From Serinibacter arcticus (lineage in GTDB: Bacteria > Actinomycetota > Actinomycetes > Actinomycetales > Beutenbergiaceae), in contig NZ_RHPJ01000002.1 of assembly GCF_004786095.1 (NCBI RefSeq), positions 186,001 to 250,000 on the forward strand: a DNA stretch of 64,000 bases, in the 5' to 3' direction. The notes under the pieces are model-generated. The model did not search any database, was not told the origin of the DNA, and saw nothing but the letters and a program-made list of their open reading frames with translations. Shown here piece after piece: positions 40,801 through 49,487 of this stretch (within the stretch, counting starts at the first letter, position 1; each line of letters opens with the position of its first letter). Made by a program: the position numbers and the translations under genes.

Positions 40801-43623
40801 GGTGGGACCGTCTCGCTCCGCTGGAACGACCCCGAGGGGCCGGAGCTGGCGAGCATCGACGTGCCGAGCACGGGTGGGTGGCAGACCTTCGTCACCACGC
40901 CCGCCGCACCGGTCGAGATCCCCGAGGGCTCGGGGACGCTCTACTTCGTGGCTCTGGACGGCGGCCTGAACGTCAACTGGGCCGAGTTCAACGGGCGCGG
41001 CGTCACGGACAACATCCGTCCCGACGTCGAGCTGACCGTGGACAACGACACGCTGCCGGCTCCGGCGACCGTGAACGCCACGGCCACCGCCTCGGACCCC
41101 GACGGCGAGAACGGCGAGCTCACCTACGAGTGGGACGCCGGTCTCGGCGACGGCTTCGCGCCCGGTGGGCCGGAGTTCAGCTACACCTACGAGGAGACGG
41201 GCACCTACCGTCTGCAGGTCCGGGTCAGCGACCCGGGCGGCGCGTTCGCCGTGGAGTACGTGACCATCACCGTCACGGCCGACAGCGGTCCGCCGCCGGT
41301 CTGCCTCACGGGGCGTTCGGACGACTTCCTCGGTGACGAGCTCGACGACGACCGCTGGACCACCGTGGTGCGCCGCGACCAGAACATCCGGGTCGAGGAC
41401 AGCGCGCTGGTCATCCCGGCCAGCAAGACCGACATCTACGGCGCGGGCGGCAACGTCAGCAACATCGTGCTGCAGGAGCTGCCGGACGGCGACGCGGTCA
41501 TCACGACGGAGGTGAGCATCGCGGCCCGCGAGCAGTACCAGCAGGCCGGGCTGATCATCTACGGCGACGACGACAACTACGCCAAGCTGATGATCCAGGG
41601 CCGCAGCAGCTCGCCGGACGCGGGTGCACGCATCGTGCAGCTGGCCGTCGAGAACGGTGGCACGGCCACGGAGGTCAACACCAGCGGTCTCGGCACGGCG
41701 TTCCCGGACACCGTCCAGCTGCGGCTCACCCTGACCGACGGCGTGCTGTCCGGCGCCTACTCGGCCGACGGTGCGACGTGGATCGAGATGCCGCAGACCC
41801 TGCCGCTCGGCGACATCACCGACCCGAAGGTCGGGCTGGCGGCGTTCGCGAACTCCGGTTCGGTCAGCCCCGTCATCGAGGCGGCCTTCGGCTGGTTCCA
41901 GATCAGCCCCGACGACACGGCCACGGCCCCGGGTCCGAACGACCTCTTCGACGGTGACGCGCTCGACGCGTGCCGCTGGAGCGTCGTCCGCGAGGACACC
42001 GACGGCTACCGCGTCACCGACGGCTGGCTCGAGATCGACACCACCCCGACCGACATCTACGGCGCGGACAACGGCGAGGTTCCCAACATCGTCGTCCAGG
42101 CGCAGCCGTCGGAGACGTGGACCGTCGAGACGATCGTGGACGTCACCGAGCTGGACCAGCAGTACCAGCAGGGCGGCCTGATCCTGTACGGCGACGACGA
42201 CAACTACGTCAAGCTCGACGTCGTCGCCCGCAACGCGGCCGGTGCGGCGCGTGACCTGGGCATCGAGCTGCGCAGCGAGGTCGGCGGCGTCGTCCTCAAC
42301 CCGCAGCCGGGTGCCGACGGCATCCCCGGCGACGTGTTCCACCTCCGCCTGACGCGGGCCGGCGACACCTTCACGGGTTCCTGGTCCGTCGACGGCGAGA
42401 CGTGGACGGACCTGTCCGAGGGCGTGTCCAACACGGCCGTGGACTCGGCCCGTGTCGGCGTCTACGTCCTCGGTGCGGCCGCGACCCCGGTCGTTCCCGT
42501 CCGGTTCGACCACTTCATCGTGGTCGGTGACGAGGAGCCGCCGGCCGACGCGCCGGTGCTCTCCGAGCTCGCGGCGGGCGGGACGGCGATCACGCTCGTT
42601 CCCGGCCAGCTGGACTACGAGGTCGCCGTCACCGGCGCCGCGCTCCCGACCGTGACGGCTGCGACCGCCACGCCCGGGGCCGAGGTTGCGATCGTGCAGG
42701 CCACGGACGCCACCGACGGCGTCGCCACGGTGACCGTGACCGGTTCCACCGGTCTCACCACCGTGTACACCGTCACGTTCGTCCGCACGGTGGGCGTCAC
42801 GGTGAGCCTGCCGGCCACCGTCGTCGCGGGTGCCACCGTGACGGCGACCGTCACGGCCGATCCGGCCGACGCCGAGCTGTCCTACACGTGGACCAGGGAC
42901 GGCCAGCCCGTCACCGGCGCCACGGGTGCTGAGCTCGTCACGACGGAGGCCGGCACCTACGCGGTGACGGTCACCGCCGCGGCCGACGGCTACACCTCGG
43001 GCACGGCGACGGCGCAGGTCACCGTCACCGCCGCCCCGGTCACGCGCTACTTCGTGGACGTGGCGGAGGACAACCTGTTCTTCACCGAGATCACGTGGCT
43101 GGCGCAGCGCGGGGTCACGCGGGGCTGGGAGCTGCCTGACGGCACGTTCGAGTTCCGCCCCGTGACACCGGTGGCGCGCGATGCGATGGCGGCGTTCCTC
43201 TACCGTCTCGCGGAGGAGCCGGAGTTCACGGCTCCGACGGTCTCGCCGTTCACGGACGTCGCGACGGACAACCAGTTCTACAAGGAGATCGCCTGGCTCC
43301 ACGCCGAGGGGATCTCCACGGGCTGGGCCAACGGGGACGGGACGTTCTCGTTCCGCCCGCTGGCACCGATCGCCCGTGACGCGATGGCGGCGTTCCTCTA
43401 CCGCTACGCCGAGGTCGAGGGATACACGGCCCCGGCCGTGTCCGCCTTCGCCGACGTCTCCACGACGAACCAGTTCTTCACGGAGATCTCCTGGCTCCAG
43501 GAGACGGGCGTCGCGACCGGCTGGGAGGACGGCAACGACGGCACGAGCGTCTACCGTCCGCTGAGCTCGGTCAACCGTGACGCGATGGCCGCGTTCATGT
43601 ACCGGCTCGAGAACCTCGGCTAG
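37822..43623 (+). CDS. Giant secreted ThuA - sorbosone dehydrogenase - PKD - CBM6 - SLH protein
   Basis: A 1933-residue exported protein. GTG 37822 has GGAG at good spacing and begins the signal peptide (cleaved near residue 35). Domains in order: ThuA (about 55-278; FSKTAGFRHSSIPAGI), a PQQ-type glucose/sorbosone dehydrogenase propeller (282-723; GLLGITLDPDF, CHAGGDMVFD, GLRNPFRIGID), PKD (730-813), a beta-sandwich (814-918), CBM6-like (923-1061), a second PKD (1064-1153), two related concanavalin-like domains (1167-1363 and 1374-1569, each with a YGDDDNY motif), two Ig-like domains (1577-1738) and three SLH-like repeats (1743-1933), each ending RDAMAAF(L/M)YR. It is predicted to be held at the cell surface and to oxidise sugars. 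A hairpin follows. Regulation by the divergent ROK protein is likely. Confidence 0.9.
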   Translation: MRNLLGSRSLGLRRTIAAVAAATVALPLSFAAMASATAAPAPPPEPVEEAAAEPFDVLVFSKTAGFRHSSIPAGIAAIEQLGEENNFAVDTTEDGAAFTEENLANYDAVIFLSTTGDVLNADQQAAFETYIGNGGGYAGIHAASDTEYDWPWYGELVGAYFAGHPQNQTATVKVEDHDHDSTAHLPDEWERFDEWYNFRSNPRDTVHVLASLDETTYQAGASAMGIDHPIAWCQAFDGGRSWYTGGGHTDESFSDPDFVRHLLGGIQTAAGAVESDCTATQSSSFERVDLDDNTSNPMALRVADDGTVFYIERDGRVQRIDAATTVTSTALTLNVTQSNEDGLLGITLDPDFSDNGWMYLYWSPADLGGSAPHNQISRFTYDAESQTVDAASGVTLLEVNTQRDTCCHAGGDMVFDDDGNLILATGDNTNPFESGGFSPHDERAGRKNYDAQGTAANTNDLRGKVIRITPQDDGSYTVPEGNLFAEGTAQTRPEIYAMGLRNPFRIGIDHESGNLLVADYGPDSSTSSPTRGPVGTVEWNIVSEPGFYGWPYCTGANNAYIDYNFATGQSGAAFDCAGGVVNNSPNNTGLQQLPPAIGAEIYYNSGGSPTTPEIGGGGAPMAGDTYSYDPELVSDVKWPAYWDGKAMLGEWNKGTMYSVQLNREDRTDIVDVNRVLPGIFDPSVGFNRPMDFEFGPDGALYVIDWGSGFGGNNASSGIFKVNYVLGEVSPIARATADVTSGLAPLEVSFSSEGTRHPNGDAITLQWTFGDGSEPSTEANPVHVYEEEGSYVAQLTATDAEGRTGIANVTIVVGNEAPTVTITFPENGGFFDFGDQVAYEIVVDDPDGEVSCENVTLFTSLGHDSHAHPFEELSGCEGIIQTARDEGHGISENIFWVVEASYIDDGGSVGVPLRASDLQVLQPKTLQAEFFTSTGRLADSTATGDPGVVIEATTDTAGGGSNIGYIEAGDWWAFDPISLASIDTIAMRVASQSGGGTVSLRWNDPEGPELASIDVPSTGGWQTFVTTPAAPVEIPEGSGTLYFVALDGGLNVNWAEFNGRGVTDNIRPDVELTVDNDTLPAPATVNATATASDPDGENGELTYEWDAGLGDGFAPGGPEFSYTYEETGTYRLQVRVSDPGGAFAVEYVTITVTADSGPPPVCLTGRSDDFLGDELDDDRWTTVVRRDQNIRVEDSALVIPASKTDIYGAGGNVSNIVLQELPDGDAVITTEVSIAAREQYQQAGLIIYGDDDNYAKLMIQGRSSSPDAGARIVQLAVENGGTATEVNTSGLGTAFPDTVQLRLTLTDGVLSGAYSADGATWIEMPQTLPLGDITDPKVGLAAFANSGSVSPVIEAAFGWFQISPDDTATAPGPNDLFDGDALDACRWSVVREDTDGYRVTDGWLEIDTTPTDIYGADNGEVPNIVVQAQPSETWTVETIVDVTELDQQYQQGGLILYGDDDNYVKLDVVARNAAGAARDLGIELRSEVGGVVLNPQPGADGIPGDVFHLRLTRAGDTFTGSWSVDGETWTDLSEGVSNTAVDSARVGVYVLGAAATPVVPVRFDHFIVVGDEEPPADAPVLSELAAGGTAITLVPGQLDYEVAVTGAALPTVTAATATPGAEVAIVQATDATDGVATVTVTGSTGLTTVYTVTFVRTVGVTVSLPATVVAGATVTATVTADPADAELSYTWTRDGQPVTGATGAELVTTEAGTYAVTVTAAADGYTSGTATAQVTVTAAPVTRYFVDVAEDNLFFTEITWLAQRGVTRGWELPDGTFEFRPVTPVARDAMAAFLYRLAEEPEFTAPTVSPFTDVATDNQFYKEIAWLHAEGISTGWANGDGTFSFRPLAPIARDAMAAFLYRYAEVEGYTAPAVSAFADVSTTNQFFTEISWLQETGVATGWEDGNDGTSVYRPLSSVNRDAMAAFMYRLENLG

Positions 43624-43669
43624 CCCGGGGTAGTCGCACCCGCCTCCGCCGTCCGGCGGTAGGCACCAC

Positions 43670-43708
43670 CCTCGGCGCGGGACCTGCACTCCGGGTCCCG
43701 CGCCGAGG
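43670..43708 (+). terminator. Terminator hairpin after the giant secreted gene
   Basis: A perfect 15-bp stem (43670-43684 with 43694-43708) and 9-base loop lie 47 bp past the stop. Confidence 0.65.
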
Positions 43709-43778
43709 CCCGTCGCTCCACCGGGCGGGCGGGTACCACCGCCCGCCCGCACTCCCCGAACTTCTCGAGAGGCCAGAC

Positions 43779-44435
43779 ATGTCCCGACCACGACCCACCA
43801 CCGCGGCCCGCCTGCGGGCATCGCTGAGCGCCCTGCTGCTGGGGCTCCTGGCGACGGTGGCGCTCGGATCCGTCCCCGCGCAGGCGCACGGAGGCCCGAT
43901 CTCGATCGGGCTCGGCACCGACGGCGGCGGGGGGATCGACGCCTACCTGACCTACACCCAGGACGGCCACCCGGTCGAGGAGAGCGCGGCCATCACGGTC
44001 GTGGCGGTCTCGGAGACCGGCGAGGAGGTCGGTCCGCTCACGCTGCAGTCCTCCACCTCGGGCGTCGGCTGGTACCACTCCGAGGCCGGCGTGCTCGGCG
44101 AGGGCCACTGGACGGTCACCGGCACGCTCACGTCGCCGTCCGAGGCGGAGGCCTCGGTGGAGCTCGACGTCGTCGCGCTGCCGGCGCCCACGGCGTCGGA
44201 GCCGGCGGAGTCGGAGTCGGCGGCGGAGGGTGACGCGGCGTCCGACGAGACGTCGACCGACGCGGTCACGGCCGACGGCGACACCGAGGTCGAGGACGCC
44301 AGCGCGGCGGCCACGCCGGGGGACACCTCCGGCGGCGGCTCGACCGGGCTGATCATCGGCGGTGTGGCGCTGGTCGCGGTCCTGGCCGCGGTCGCCGTCG
44401 TCCTGATGCGTCGCCGCAAGGCCACCCATCGCTGA
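43779..44435 (+). CDS. Exported, membrane-anchored beta-sandwich protein
   Basis: A 218-residue protein with signal peptide (cleavage after AQA, near residue 35), a beta-rich domain (about 36-130) with DAYLTYTQDGHPVEE and WTVTGTLTSPSEAEA that resembles CopC/YtkA-like folds, an acidic Ser/Ala/Thr/Glu linker (130-185) and a C-terminal transmembrane helix followed by MRRRK. A His lies directly after the signal peptide (AHGG), as in CopC, so copper binding is conceivable, but I see no full site. It is flanked by terminators on both sides and is probably monocistronic. Confidence 0.8.
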   Translation: MSRPRPTTAARLRASLSALLLGLLATVALGSVPAQAHGGPISIGLGTDGGGGIDAYLTYTQDGHPVEESAAITVVAVSETGEEVGPLTLQSSTSGVGWYHSEAGVLGEGHWTVTGTLTSPSEAEASVELDVVALPAPTASEPAESESAAEGDAASDETSTDAVTADGDTEVEDASAAATPGDTSGGGSTGLIIGGVALVAVLAAVAVVLMRRRKATHR

Positions 44436-44447
44436 CGCCTCACCCAC

Positions 44448-44504
44448 CGGCGGCCCGTCGGCCCGATCTCGGAGACTCCTTCCGAGTGGGCCGGCGGGCC
44501 GCCG
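44448..44504 (+). terminator. Terminator hairpin after the anchored beta-sandwich protein
   Basis: 17-base arms (44448-44464 and 44488-44504) pair with one G-U pair, and a second short stem (CTCGGA/TCCGAG) lies inside the loop. The following 44505-44690 stretch contains no gene I can support. Confidence 0.65.
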
Positions 44505-44690
44505 TCGTTCGACCGGCACGTCTGCCTCGGTCGGCCCTCGGGCATCCGAGGTGGACGTGACGGTCGAGGGGTCCGGCCGCGGACACGTGACAGCCGTGGG
44601 AGCGCTTCCGGGGCTAGAGTCGGGACCGCGCCCGCATCGCCCGGGGCGCACCCCGGGTACGGCGTCGTGCCCCAGCAGGAGGAGCACCGG

Positions 44691-45602
44691 ATGGCGCCGT
44701 CGGCGGTGCGTGACGGGTCGGCCCCATCCCCATCCGCACCCGTGGTCGTCTGCGAGTCGGTGGTCCGCATCCACCGGCACGGATCCATCGAGGTGCAGGC
44801 GCTGCAGGGCCTCGACCTGAGCGTCGAGCGCGGCGAGATGATCGCCGTCGTCGGCCCCTCTGGCGCCGGGAAGTCGACGCTGCTGTCCATCCTCGCCGGC
44901 TCCGACGCGCCGTCGGCCGGCCGCGTCCGCGTCGACGGCTGGGACCTCGGCGGCCTGTCGGCGTCGGGCCGCGTGCGCTACCGCCGCGACGTCGTCGGCG
45001 TCGTCCGCCAGCAGACCTCGCGCAACCTCGTGGCCCATCTGACGGCCGAGGAGAACGCGGCCATGCCAGCGGCCCTCGCGGGACGCGGGCGCAAGGCGCG
45101 CCGCGCGCACGCCGTCGAGCTGCTCGACCGGCTCGGTGTGGGCGACTGCGCCCGGCGCCTGCCGCACGAGATGTCCGGCGGCCAGCAGCAGCGGGTGGCG
45201 CTCGCCGTCGCCCTGGCCAACGGACCGCGCGTGCTGCTGGCCGACGAGCCGACCGGCGAGCTGGACACCACCACGGCGCACGAGATCCTCGGCGCGCTGC
45301 GGACCGTGAGCCGGGAGGACGGCGTGACCGTCGTCGTCGTCACGCACGACGCGACCGTCAGTGACTCCGTCGAGCGCACGGTCGCGATCCGCGACGGCCG
45401 CACCAGCTCCGAGGTGCTGCGCACGTTCTCCGACGACGGCGACGGCGGGTCGAGCGTCGTCGCGCAGGAGTACGCGGTGATGGACCGCGCCGGGCGCGTG
45501 CAGGTGCCGCGCGAGTACCGCGACGCGCTCGACCTCACGCGCCGCGTGCGGCTCGCCCTCGAGGCGGACCACGTCTCGATGTGGCCGGACGGCGGGCGAT
45601 GA
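44691..45602 (+). CDS. ABC transporter ATP-binding protein (FtsX-type system, first ATPase)
   Basis: A 303-residue ATPase of the MacB/LolD class. Walker A is GPSGAGKST, the Q-loop reads VVRQQTSRNLVAHLTAEEN, the signature MSGGQQQRVALA and Walker B VLLADEPTGELD. ATG 44691 has AGGAGG upstream. The C-terminal 70 residues past the ATPase core (DRAGRVQVPREYRDALDLTR) are unusual for LolD-type subunits and resemble a small AbrB-like beta segment. It overlaps the second ATPase gene by ATGA. Powers the permeases encoded downstream. Confidence 0.92.
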   Translation: MAPSAVRDGSAPSPSAPVVVCESVVRIHRHGSIEVQALQGLDLSVERGEMIAVVGPSGAGKSTLLSILAGSDAPSAGRVRVDGWDLGGLSASGRVRYRRDVVGVVRQQTSRNLVAHLTAEENAAMPAALAGRGRKARRAHAVELLDRLGVGDCARRLPHEMSGGQQQRVALAVALANGPRVLLADEPTGELDTTTAHEILGALRTVSREDGVTVVVVTHDATVSDSVERTVAIRDGRTSSEVLRTFSDDGDGGSSVVAQEYAVMDRAGRVQVPREYRDALDLTRRVRLALEADHVSMWPDGGR

Positions 45603-46294
45603 GCCGGCACGCACGGCCCGATCCGGTGGTGGTCGTCGAGGACCTGCACCGCTCCTACGGCTCCGGCCCGACCGCCGTGCATGCCCTGCGCGGGGTGTCC
45701 TTCACGGCGCAGCGCGGCGAGCTGGTCGCGATCGTGGGCCGCTCGGGCTCGGGCAAGACGTCGCTGCTCAACGTCGTCGCCGGCCTCGAGCAGGCCGACG
45801 CCGGTCGCGTGAGCGTGGCAGGGACGGACGTGACCGCGCTCGACGAGGACGGCCGCGACGGCCTCCGGGGCGACGGCGTCTCGATGATCCTGCAGGGGTT
45901 CGGCCTCGTTGCCGAGCTGTCGGCGACCGAGAACGTCGGCCTCCCGCTGCGGCTGCAGCGCTGGCCGTCGGCGCGCCGCGAGCAGCGCGTGGCGACCCTC
46001 CTGAACCTCGTGGGGCTCGACGGTCACGCCGCCCACCGGCCCGACGAGCTCTCCGGCGGTCAGATGCAGCGCGTCGCCGTCGCCCGCGCGCTCGCCGCCT
46101 CGCCCACGCTGCTGGTCGCGGACGAGCCGACCGGCCAGCTCGACACCGACACCGGTCTGGCGGTGATGGCGTTGATCCGCGGCGTGGTCGAGGCCGAGGG
46201 CACGACCGCCCTGCTCTCGACCCACGACCCCGTGATGATCGCGCTCGCCGACCGGGTGCTGCACCTGGAGGACGGCCGCCTCACCGGTGCGTGA
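45599..46294 (+). CDS. ABC transporter ATP-binding protein (FtsX-type system, second ATPase)
   Basis: A 231-residue ATPase with Walker A GRSGSGKTS, signature LSGGQMQRVAVA, and Walker B LLVADEPTGQLD followed by the H-loop STHDPVM. This is the canonical LolD/MacB length. ATG 45599 overlaps the first ATPase gene. Presence of two different ATPases suggests a heterodimeric pump working with the two permeases downstream. Confidence 0.93.
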   Translation: MSRHARPDPVVVVEDLHRSYGSGPTAVHALRGVSFTAQRGELVAIVGRSGSGKTSLLNVVAGLEQADAGRVSVAGTDVTALDEDGRDGLRGDGVSMILQGFGLVAELSATENVGLPLRLQRWPSARREQRVATLLNLVGLDGHAAHRPDELSGGQMQRVAVARALAASPTLLVADEPTGQLDTDTGLAVMALIRGVVEAEGTTALLSTHDPVMIALADRVLHLEDGRLTGA

Positions 46295-49200
46295 GCCGGG
46301 TCCCGCCGGCCGAGCGCCACGCCCCGTCGCGCTCACCCGCGCCCGCGCGCAGTGGCCGCTGCTCGCCACCGTCACGCTCGCCCTCGTCGTCTCGGGCACG
46401 CTCGCGGCGCTGTGCGCGCTCCTCGCGACGGCGGGTGTGGCGGGCGGTCTCGCCGCGCGCTGGCAGACGACCGGTGACGCGGCCGCCGTCTCCGCCTCCG
46501 TCCTGATGCGGGACGACGCCGCGGCGTCCGGCCCGGCCGCCCTCGACACCCTCGGTGCTCTCGTGATCGACGCCGCGGGCGACCTCGCCGGGCCGGCCTC
46601 CACCTGGGCGGTCTCGCCCCTGTCCTACTTGCCCGGTCGCGATCCGCGCGCCACGTACCTCCTCGACGCCGACACGGCCGCCGACCACGCCGACCTCGAC
46701 GACGGGCGCTGGCCCTCGCCGGGGTCCGGCGCCGGCGCTGATCCCCTCGAGGTCGCGCTCCTGCGCCCGACGGCGGACGCGCTCGCCGTGACCGTCGGCG
46801 ACGAGCTCGTGCTCGCCCCGCACACCGGTCGCGAGGCCGACGGCGGCGAGGGGGCGCGCCGCGCAGTCGTCGTCGGGATCGTTGTGCGCGACCTCGACGC
46901 GCAGTGGTCGCGGGACCTGCTCGGCGGCGACGGCACGGGCACGGTGCTGGGCCGCGTCGACGCCTTCGGCCCGCTGCTCGTCGCGCCGGGGACGCTGCTC
47001 GACGCCGGCGCACCCGTCGTCCGCGGGAGCGTGCGCGTCGTGCCCGACCTCGCGCGCGACCCCGCGCGGGCGGAGGGCACCGCCGACCGGGTGGCCTCGC
47101 TGCGGAACCGCGCCGACGAGGTCCTGGCCGAGGCGCTGGGCGAGGACGTGCGCTCCGTGACGGTGCAGTCCGGCGTCGGCGCGGAGGTGCGCGCGGGCCT
47201 CGCGGAGCAGGGCGTGACGCGGTCTCTGGTGCTCGCGCTCCTGCTCGTGGTGGTCGGCGTCGCGGCGACGGCGCTCGCCCAGGTGGGCCGGGCCCTCGCG
47301 ACGCGTCGCCACAGCGAGGGGGAGCTCGCGCGCGCCCGGGGCGCCACGCGCTGGCAGGTCAGCCGCGGCACGGTCGGCGAGGCGCTCGCGGCCGCCGTCC
47401 TCGCGGCGGCGCTGGCCACCGCTCTCGGTCCCCTCGCCTACGGGGCGCTGGCCCGCGCGCCCTGGTGGCCGGCGGCGACCGGCGCGGGCGCCGTCGGCGT
47501 CGACGCGGTCGTGCTCGTGGCCGTCGCGACCGGGACGCTGGTGCCCGCGGCGGCCGTCGTGCTCGAGGCGTCGCGCGCGGTGGCCGGGTCGCGTGCGGCC
47601 CCCTCGCGCCCGGCGCTGCGCGTCGCGGGCGAGGTCCTGCTCGTGGTGCTCGCCGCGGTCGGCGTGGTCCAGCTGCGCGCGCACGCCCCCGGCGTCGGCA
47701 TCGACCCCCTGCTCGTCCTCGCGCCCGGTGCGGTCCTCGCCGCCCTCGTGGTGGTGGCGCTGCGGGTGGTGCCGCTCCTCGCGCGGGCGGCCGACGGCGT
47801 CGTGCACCGCCTGCGCGGTGCCGTGCTGCCGGTGACGGTGTGGCGGATCGCGCGCGGCACCGTCGGCGGGGCCGCCGCGGCGGTGGTCGGGGCGGCGGCC
47901 ACGCTCGCGTTCGTCGTCCCGGTGGCCGCGACGTGGTCGCAGTCGCGCGTGGACCAGGCGCAGGCCGCGGCGGGCGCCGACCTCGTGATCGCCGACGACG
48001 CCGGAGCCGACACCGCCGTGGAGATCGCGGACGCGGTCGGATCCTCGCCCGCCGCCGTCATCGACCGGCCCGTGCAGCTGGGATCACGCCCCGGGTCCTC
48101 GCAGCTCGTCGCGATCGACGCCGTCCGCGCCGACGAGGTGGTGCTCGGCAGGCTCGACGACGGGCGGACGTGGTCGCAGGTGATGGAGCCGCTGGCCGGC
48201 GATGCGTGGCAGACGACCCCCGAGGTCACCACGCCGCTCGGCGTCACCGTCACGGGCGAGGCGGCCGGCGTCGACGGCTACACGGCCGAGGTCACGCTGA
48301 CGCTGGTGGTCCAGGCGCCGTCGGGCGAACGCACCCTCGCGACCACCGACCCCGTCCCCCTCGACGGCGCCCCGCACAGCCCCGCCGTCGCGCTCGACGG
48401 TCCGCTGCCGAACGGCGCGACCGTGCCCGCGATGCTCCTCGCCGTCGACCTCACGGCGGAGTCCCTCGACGTCCCGTTCCTCGGCGAGGGAGCGACGGCG
48501 ACCGTCGCCGTCGAGATGGGCGGTGCCCCGGCGACCTCCCCCTGGGTCGCGACGCACCGCGGCGAGACGCAGGGCGTCGGCGCCACTGTCGAGGGCGCCG
48601 CGATCGTCGCGACGGCGGACGCGTCCGTCCTGCTGGACCCGCGCGCCCGCGTGCTCCTCACCGCGTTCCCGCCCCCGGCCGACGTGCCCGTGCTGGCCTC
48701 GGCCGCCCTCGCGAGCGACCTCGGCCTCGCCGACGGCGACCTGCTCGACCTGCGGATCGGGGCTGCCGCGGTGCCCGCACGCGTCGCGGGCGTCGTCCCG
48801 TACGTGCCGGGGCAGCCCGGGGAACCGACCCTGCTGGCCGACCGTTCCGCGATCGCCGACGCGATGCTCGTGGCGGGGGAGAGCGGGCCGGTCGTGGACG
48901 ACTGGTGGGTCGGGCAGCCGCGCTCCGACGCCGTCGAGCGGCTCGCCGCCGCCGGTCTCGTGCCGTCGGCTCCGCAGCAGGAGCAGGGCGCGTCGGCCGC
49001 CGACGCCGCGACGTCCCCCCTCAGCGCGCCCGTGCTGGCTGCGCTCGCCCTGCTCGCGGCGGGCGCCGTCGTGCTGGCGTGGGCCGCCGTCGGCGCCGAC
49101 GCAACCGCCACCGCCCGCGCGCAGGCGATCGTCGACGCGCGGCTTCGCGCCCTGGGGGCCACGCGAGCTGACGTGCGGCGCATGGCGCTCGCGCGGATCG

Positions 49201-49487
49201 TCGGCACCACCCTGGCCGCGGTGGTCGCCGGGGCGGTGGCCGGCACGGTCGCCGCGCTCGCCGTCGCCCCGTGGATCGTGGCGGGCGACGGCGGAGCAAG
49301 GCAGGTCCCGGACGTGCGGATCGTCGTCCCGGTCCTCGCGACGCTCGGGGCGCTCGCGCTGGTGGCCCTGGGCGCGGGGGTCGTGGGGGCGGCGCTGGGG
49401 TCCCGGGCGGGATCGCCGTCCTCGGGCGCCTCCGGGCGGTCGCGACCCTCGACTGCCAGCCTGCTCCGCTCGGGAGACGCGGCATGA
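46287..49487 (+). CDS. FtsX-like ABC permease, large
   Basis: A 1066-residue membrane protein with an N-terminal helix (WPLLATVTLALVVSGTLAAL), a large extracytoplasmic domain, a set of three to four helices near residues 310-430, further helices near 440-560, another extracytoplasmic region (560-900) and a C-terminal helix bundle. Near-repeat layout and Ala/Val-rich helices match FtsX/MacB_PCD permeases. GTG 46287 overlaps the ATPase gene by 8 bp. It ends in an ATGA overlap with the next permease. The transported substrate is unknown; peptide or lipoprotein release and cell-envelope stress roles are known in the family. Confidence 0.88.
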   Translation: MREPGPAGRAPRPVALTRARAQWPLLATVTLALVVSGTLAALCALLATAGVAGGLAARWQTTGDAAAVSASVLMRDDAAASGPAALDTLGALVIDAAGDLAGPASTWAVSPLSYLPGRDPRATYLLDADTAADHADLDDGRWPSPGSGAGADPLEVALLRPTADALAVTVGDELVLAPHTGREADGGEGARRAVVVGIVVRDLDAQWSRDLLGGDGTGTVLGRVDAFGPLLVAPGTLLDAGAPVVRGSVRVVPDLARDPARAEGTADRVASLRNRADEVLAEALGEDVRSVTVQSGVGAEVRAGLAEQGVTRSLVLALLLVVVGVAATALAQVGRALATRRHSEGELARARGATRWQVSRGTVGEALAAAVLAAALATALGPLAYGALARAPWWPAATGAGAVGVDAVVLVAVATGTLVPAAAVVLEASRAVAGSRAAPSRPALRVAGEVLLVVLAAVGVVQLRAHAPGVGIDPLLVLAPGAVLAALVVVALRVVPLLARAADGVVHRLRGAVLPVTVWRIARGTVGGAAAAVVGAAATLAFVVPVAATWSQSRVDQAQAAAGADLVIADDAGADTAVEIADAVGSSPAAVIDRPVQLGSRPGSSQLVAIDAVRADEVVLGRLDDGRTWSQVMEPLAGDAWQTTPEVTTPLGVTVTGEAAGVDGYTAEVTLTLVVQAPSGERTLATTDPVPLDGAPHSPAVALDGPLPNGATVPAMLLAVDLTAESLDVPFLGEGATATVAVEMGGAPATSPWVATHRGETQGVGATVEGAAIVATADASVLLDPRARVLLTAFPPPADVPVLASAALASDLGLADGDLLDLRIGAAAVPARVAGVVPYVPGQPGEPTLLADRSAIADAMLVAGESGPVVDDWWVGQPRSDAVERLAAAGLVPSAPQQEQGASAADAATSPLSAPVLAALALLAAGAVVLAWAAVGADATATARAQAIVDARLRALGATRADVRRMALARIVGTTLAAVVAGAVAGTVAALAVAPWIVAGDGGARQVPDVRIVVPVLATLGALALVALGAGVVGAALGSRAGSPSSGASGRSRPSTASLLRSGDAA

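Noticed and set aside
37822-43623. Possibility that the giant protein is several genes joined by sequencing error
   Set aside because: The frame is open throughout, domain borders are clean and no internal ribosome site and start pair stands out.
38908-43821. A very long open frame on the minus strand opposite the giant secreted gene
   Set aside because: It is a G+C-driven antisense frame made mostly of Arg, Val, Asp and Gly repeats; the plus strand shows clear domains and a signal peptide.
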